DNA from: an uncultured Lachnospiraceae bacterium
Lineage (GTDB): Bacteria; Bacillota; Clostridia; Lachnospirales; Lachnospiraceae
Length of the DNA stretch: 64,000 nucleotides
Reading direction: 5' to 3'
Assembly: GCA_947577185.1 (NCBI GenBank)
Contig: CANPUE010000005.1
Span: 62,001-126,000 of the forward strand
How positions within the stretch are numbered: position 1 is the first letter of the stretch; every line of letters begins with the position of its first letter. Under the pieces are notes generated by a model. It searched no databases, was not told where the DNA came from, and saw nothing but the letters and a program-made list of their open reading frames with translations. Shown here piece by piece: positions 61,303-64,000 of this stretch. The position numbers were made by a program, and so were the translations under genes.

Positions 61303-62436
61303 TCACCCCCCAATCTCCCCGAGCCTCTTCTTCGCCATTTCGAATTCTCCGCATTTTTTATAATACGTTCGCGCCTCATTCAGCTGTCCGGTACATTCAT
61401 AGATGACGCCGATGTTGTAAAAAGCGCGGTAGCTGTTAATTCCCTCCACGGAAAACTCTTCTATCGTGGCACACTTTTTGAACATATCCACAGCCTCGGC
61501 GAAGAGACCATTATTCATATAGATTAATCCCATTAGAAATACAAAGTCTGCTCTGTGGCAGAAATCATCATAGATGCCTTCCAGCTGCAGGGCATCCGGA
61601 TACCGTTTTAAATCCAGCAGGCAGTATCCGTAGGCATCCACCATATCTTTCACATAATCCTGACTGGGATCCACATCCATGGATAAGCCCAGATCAAACC
61701 ATTCGTGCGCTTTTTCAAATTCTTTGAGCTTCATGCAGCACTGTCCCAACTGATAATACAGGTAGGAATCCGGCCCAGCGGCAGAAAGTTCTTTTTCCAG
61801 TAAAGAGAGGTTGCGCTTCGCCTTGGCCTGCATTTCTTCTTCGGAGCAGTCATAGCCGACGTGGAGCGCGGTGATCGGGGCAGTAAATGCCCTGACAGGT
61901 TCATGAAGAGCAGCCGTCTTTGCGGCTGTCCGGCCGTCTGGCAGGCGGTCCGCTGAATGGCTGCGGTCTTCGCGGCTGCTTTCGGGAAGCCGCTCCAACT
62001 GTTCATGGACCGCGCCTGTGAAGTGATAATAGTTTCTGTTAAAAAAACGGCTGACACGGACATGCTCTACAGAAATCTGTCCGTTTTGCGTAAAGCGGTT
62101 ACGCAAAAGGATCCGCCCGGCACATTGCGGGAATTGATCCATCAGACGGGATAAAAGTTTTTCATCGATGGTTTCCAGATATTCATCGCAGTCGAGTGTG
62201 AGTATCCAGTCATTCGATGCCTGGGCAACGGCGTAATTTTTGGCGGCGCTGAAATCATCCGTCCAGCGAAAGTGGCAGATATGATCGGCGTACTTTGCGG
62301 CAATCTCCAGTGTGGCATCTGTGGAACCGGTATCGACCAAAACTATTTCATAAGGGAAGAGTTTTGCGCGGTTTAAGCATTTTTCAATATGTTTTTCTTC
62401 ATTTTTTGCAATGATACAGATGGATATGGGCAGCAT
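61303..62436 (-). CDS. GT2 glycosyltransferase with C-terminal TPR-like region
   Basis: Fourth GT2-TPR paralog, about 377 residues. It has 'LPISICIIAKNEEKHIEKCL', 'VLVDTGSTDATLEIAAKYAD', 'DDFSAAKNYAV' and 'LTLDCDEYL'. A GC-rich insertion at about residues 160-190 (rich in Arg, Ser, Ala) is absent from its paralogs and may be a recent expansion. The TPR-like tail includes 'SYLYYQLGQCCMKLKEFEKA' and 'AFYNIGVIYECTGQLNEART'. The start at 62436 is by homology; no strong ribosome binding site is next to it, while GAGGAAGG lies 19 bases upstream. An in-frame ATG at 62463 is an alternative. Confidence 0.85.
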   Translation of the reverse strand: MLPISICIIAKNEEKHIEKCLNRAKLFPYEIVLVDTGSTDATLEIAAKYADHICHFRWTDDFSAAKNYAVAQASNDWILTLDCDEYLETIDEKLLSRLMDQFPQCAGRILLRNRFTQNGQISVEHVRVSRFFNRNYYHFTGAVHEQLERLPESSREDRSHSADRLPDGRTAAKTAALHEPVRAFTAPITALHVGYDCSEEEMQAKAKRNLSLLEKELSAAGPDSYLYYQLGQCCMKLKEFEKAHEWFDLGLSMDVDPSQDYVKDMVDAYGYCLLDLKRYPDALQLEGIYDDFCHRADFVFLMGLIYMNNGLFAEAVDMFKKCATIEEFSVEGINSYRAFYNIGVIYECTGQLNEARTYYKKCGEFEMAKKRLGEIGG

Positions 62437-62531
62437 TGTTCTCGTGTTTTCTACCTTCCTCATATAGTTATGCAGCTTTCGGGGTGCAAATTATTTTATT
62501 TCCGGTACATTATTGCAGGCTTCATTTTTGG

Positions 62532-63617
62532 CTATAAATGGCTGTCCTGCTCCGGCGTATCCGTTTCCTGTGACAGTTGTTCCAGCCTTTTCACTGCGTT
62601 ATTATAGTCGCCGCATTTGAGATAATATTCTTTCGCCTTTTGTTTGTCTCCGATTGTCTCATAGATGACGCCGATATTGTAATAGGCGCGGTAGCTGTTG
62701 ACGCCTTTGCGGGAACAGGAAGTCAGCGTGGTTGCTTTCGTAAATTCTTCGATCGCCTTTTCCCACATATTTTTTTTCATATAGACCATACCCATCAGAT
62801 AGACAAAGTCCGCATGATGGGAAAACAATTTGTACTTTTCTTTCAGAGACAGCGCCGTGTCATATTTTGCCAGTTCAATCAGGCTGTAGCCGTAAGTCTC
62901 AGTCATGCTCTGAACGAAAGCAGACTGTGGGTCGGCGTTGAGATCAAGCCCCAGTTTATAATATTGGACAGCCTTATCCAGATCATTTAAGGAAATATAG
63001 TTTTGGCCAAGCTGGAAATAAATATAGGGATTGGGCCCTTTCCGTTCGAGATCCTGGAGGAGCAGCTCCAGATTACGGGTAGCGCGCATCCGCTTGTCGG
63101 ATTCTGAGACATATCCTTCATGATAGAAAGTAAAAGGAAGGTTGAACGAATCCGGTTCTTTGCCGTCCAGCGATGTGACCTGTTCGTGGATACGGCCTTC
63201 ATAATGGCAATATCGGCGGTTAAAGAGTCTGCCGATACGTTCGGTCATGATAGAACGTACACCCTGAATGATGTAGGGATTGTTCCGCACGATCATGCCA
63301 ACGGAGGTGAGATTATCCTGAAGGATCTCCTCGATATTGACCAGATTTATGTTTTCCAGATATTCGTCGCAGTCAATAATCAGAACCCAGTCGTTCGACG
63401 CCTGACTGATGGAATAGTTTCTGGCAGCGCTGAAGTCATCGCACCAGTCAAAGTGGTAGACTTTTTGCGTGTATTTTTTGGCCGCTTCAGTGGTCCTGTC
63501 GACGGATCCCGTATCGACAACGACAATCTCAAATTTACATGGACGGAGCCGTTTTAAACATTCCTCAATATGAATATCCTCATTTTTTGCGATCATACAG
63601 ACTGTAATCGGTAACAT
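62532..63617 (-). CDS. GT2 glycosyltransferase with C-terminal TPR-like region
   Basis: Fifth GT2-TPR paralog, about 361 residues. Motifs are 'LPITVCMIAKNEDIHIEECL', 'IVVVDTGSVDRTTEAAKKY', 'DDFSAARNYSI' and 'LIIDCDEYL'. TPR-like repeats include 'NPYIYFQLGQNYISLNDLDK', 'DFVYLMGMVYMKKNMWEKAI' and 'AYYNIGVIYETIGDKQKAKE'. The start at 63617 is preceded by AAAGG at nine bases; in-frame codons continue to 63710 but show no family similarity. The gene downstream begins after 95 bases, so both are probably in one transcript. It belongs to the same set as the three genes at 5376-8723, on the other side of the island. Confidence 0.86.
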   Translation of the reverse strand: MLPITVCMIAKNEDIHIEECLKRLRPCKFEIVVVDTGSVDRTTEAAKKYTQKVYHFDWCDDFSAARNYSISQASNDWVLIIDCDEYLENINLVNIEEILQDNLTSVGMIVRNNPYIIQGVRSIMTERIGRLFNRRYCHYEGRIHEQVTSLDGKEPDSFNLPFTFYHEGYVSESDKRMRATRNLELLLQDLERKGPNPYIYFQLGQNYISLNDLDKAVQYYKLGLDLNADPQSAFVQSMTETYGYSLIELAKYDTALSLKEKYKLFSHHADFVYLMGMVYMKKNMWEKAIEEFTKATTLTSCSRKGVNSYRAYYNIGVIYETIGDKQKAKEYYLKCGDYNNAVKRLEQLSQETDTPEQDSHL

Positions 63618-63937
63618 AGCATCATGCCTTTCTTTCGTGTCATTATGCGGAGAAAACCCCCTGAAAACGGGCCGGTAACGGACACCGCTATGACCCATAT
63701 ATAATACCATTTTACCATTTTAACCGTCTTCCTACAACAGCCATGTTGGGAAATCATGAGAATTCCGTTATTAAATTCTATCGCTTTTTTGGCTATTGCT
63801 ACGGAATTTCGTTAAAAAAAGCAAATAGGAGGTTCCTTTTCTGAAAGTTTTGTGGTAAAGTAATAGTAATCATGAAGTAATAAGGGAGTTAACTTCACGG
63901 TGGGTAGAAAGACTTACTTTTAAGGAGGGACTGGTAT
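63618..63937. other. Divergent intergenic region
   Basis: About 320 bases without a gene, between a minus-strand glycosyltransferase and a plus-strand regulator start. It contains a possible minus-strand promoter (63709-63737), an inverted repeat with arms at 63761-63768 and 63801-63808, a second short inverted repeat (GAAGT...ACTTC, about 63875-63897) and the ribosome binding site AAGGAGG (63922-63928) of the next gene. Confidence 0.6.
63709..63737 (-). promoter_or_regulatory. Possible SigA-type promoter for the minus-strand glycosyltransferases
   Basis: Read on the minus strand, TTGTAG (63737-63732), a 17-base spacer and TAAAAT (63714-63709) make a weak vegetative promoter. It is placed about 90 bases upstream of the chosen start at 63617. 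The minus 35 hexamer matches the consensus poorly, so this is tentative. Confidence 0.3.
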
Positions 63938-64000
63938 ATGACCAAGGCAGAAATTTTAAAATCAGAAATTTTATCACAGTACAAGAGTGTAAGGCAGTTT
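63938..64000 (+). CDS. Probable small HTH (XRE-like) regulator, N-terminal fragment cut by window edge
   Basis: Only the first 21 codons are inside the window, starting 'MTKAEILKSEILSQYKSVRQ'. AAGGAGG lies 9 bases upstream of the ATG, so the start is convincing. The pattern of a helix ending in 'YKSVRQF' resembles the beginning of small Cro/C1-type helix-turn-helix proteins common in Lachnospiraceae, but the recognition helix is not visible. The family call is therefore weak. Confidence 0.5.
   Translation, partial: MTKAEILKSEILSQYKSVRQF

Noticed and set aside
61293-61311. GGGGG-N8-CCCCC hairpin between the convergent genes as a terminator
   Set aside because: The stem is short and neither direction has a T-rich tail; it overlaps the end of the minus-strand coding sequence.

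Overview
This window looks like a chromosomal segment of a motile Gram-positive Clostridia species, most likely Lachnospiraceae-like. The reasons are strong AGGAGG-type ribosome binding sites, moderate GC content, flagellar genes in a firmicute order (flaG-fliD-fliS-fliT-like-flagellin), a SigD-type flagellin promoter and a CsrA-type site in the flagellin leader. I see no tRNA, rRNA, CRISPR array, transposase or phage gene.

Layout. (1) 110-5283, plus strand: flaG, an unusually long fliD, fliS, a small FliT/FlgN-like gene and flagellin, closed by a strong terminator. (2) 5376-9940, minus strand: three paralogous glycosyltransferases (GT2 domain plus TPR tail) and one CgeB-like glycosyltransferase. 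(3) 10554-61268, plus strand: about 50 kb of 37 closely packed genes forming a glycan assembly and decoration island. (4) 61303-63617, minus strand: two more of the same GT2-TPR glycosyltransferases. (5) 63938 to the end: the start of a probable small HTH regulator.

The island has three parts. The first (10554-22481) looks like CDP-polyol/teichoic-acid-type chemistry: CDP-glycerol glycerophosphotransferase-like proteins, a cytidylyltransferase fused to a Gfo/Idh/MocA oxidoreductase, a glycerophosphodiesterase, an FGGY kinase, an iron alcohol dehydrogenase, a nucleotidyltransferase and glycosyltransferases. The second (22478-28447) is the most exciting. It carries a family-by-family match to the whole Campylobacter jejuni capsule O-methyl phosphoramidate donor pathway: an APS-kinase-like cytidine diphosphoramidate kinase, a PEP-synthase-like L-glutamine kinase, a class I amidotransferase-like CDP-glutamine hydrolase, two methyltransferases and a phosphoglutamine cytidylyltransferase. 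The third (28454-61268) holds multidomain glycosyltransferases, CDP-glycerol transferases, methyltransferases, a second APS-kinase-like domain fused to a methyltransferase, and a sulfotransferase-like protein.

Twenty island proteins carry an extra Rossmann-like module (pattern: hydrophobic strand-GxGxxG-helix-'FhDN'-'GxPV'), once even as a free-standing 107-residue protein. The island has no visible membrane protein, flippase, polymerase, ABC exporter or undecaprenyl-phosphate initiating transferase. With its position beside flagellin, this suggests cytoplasmic glycosylation of flagellin, with phosphoramidate and phosphopolyol decorations, rather than a capsule. Functions come from motifs and family knowledge recalled without database searches.
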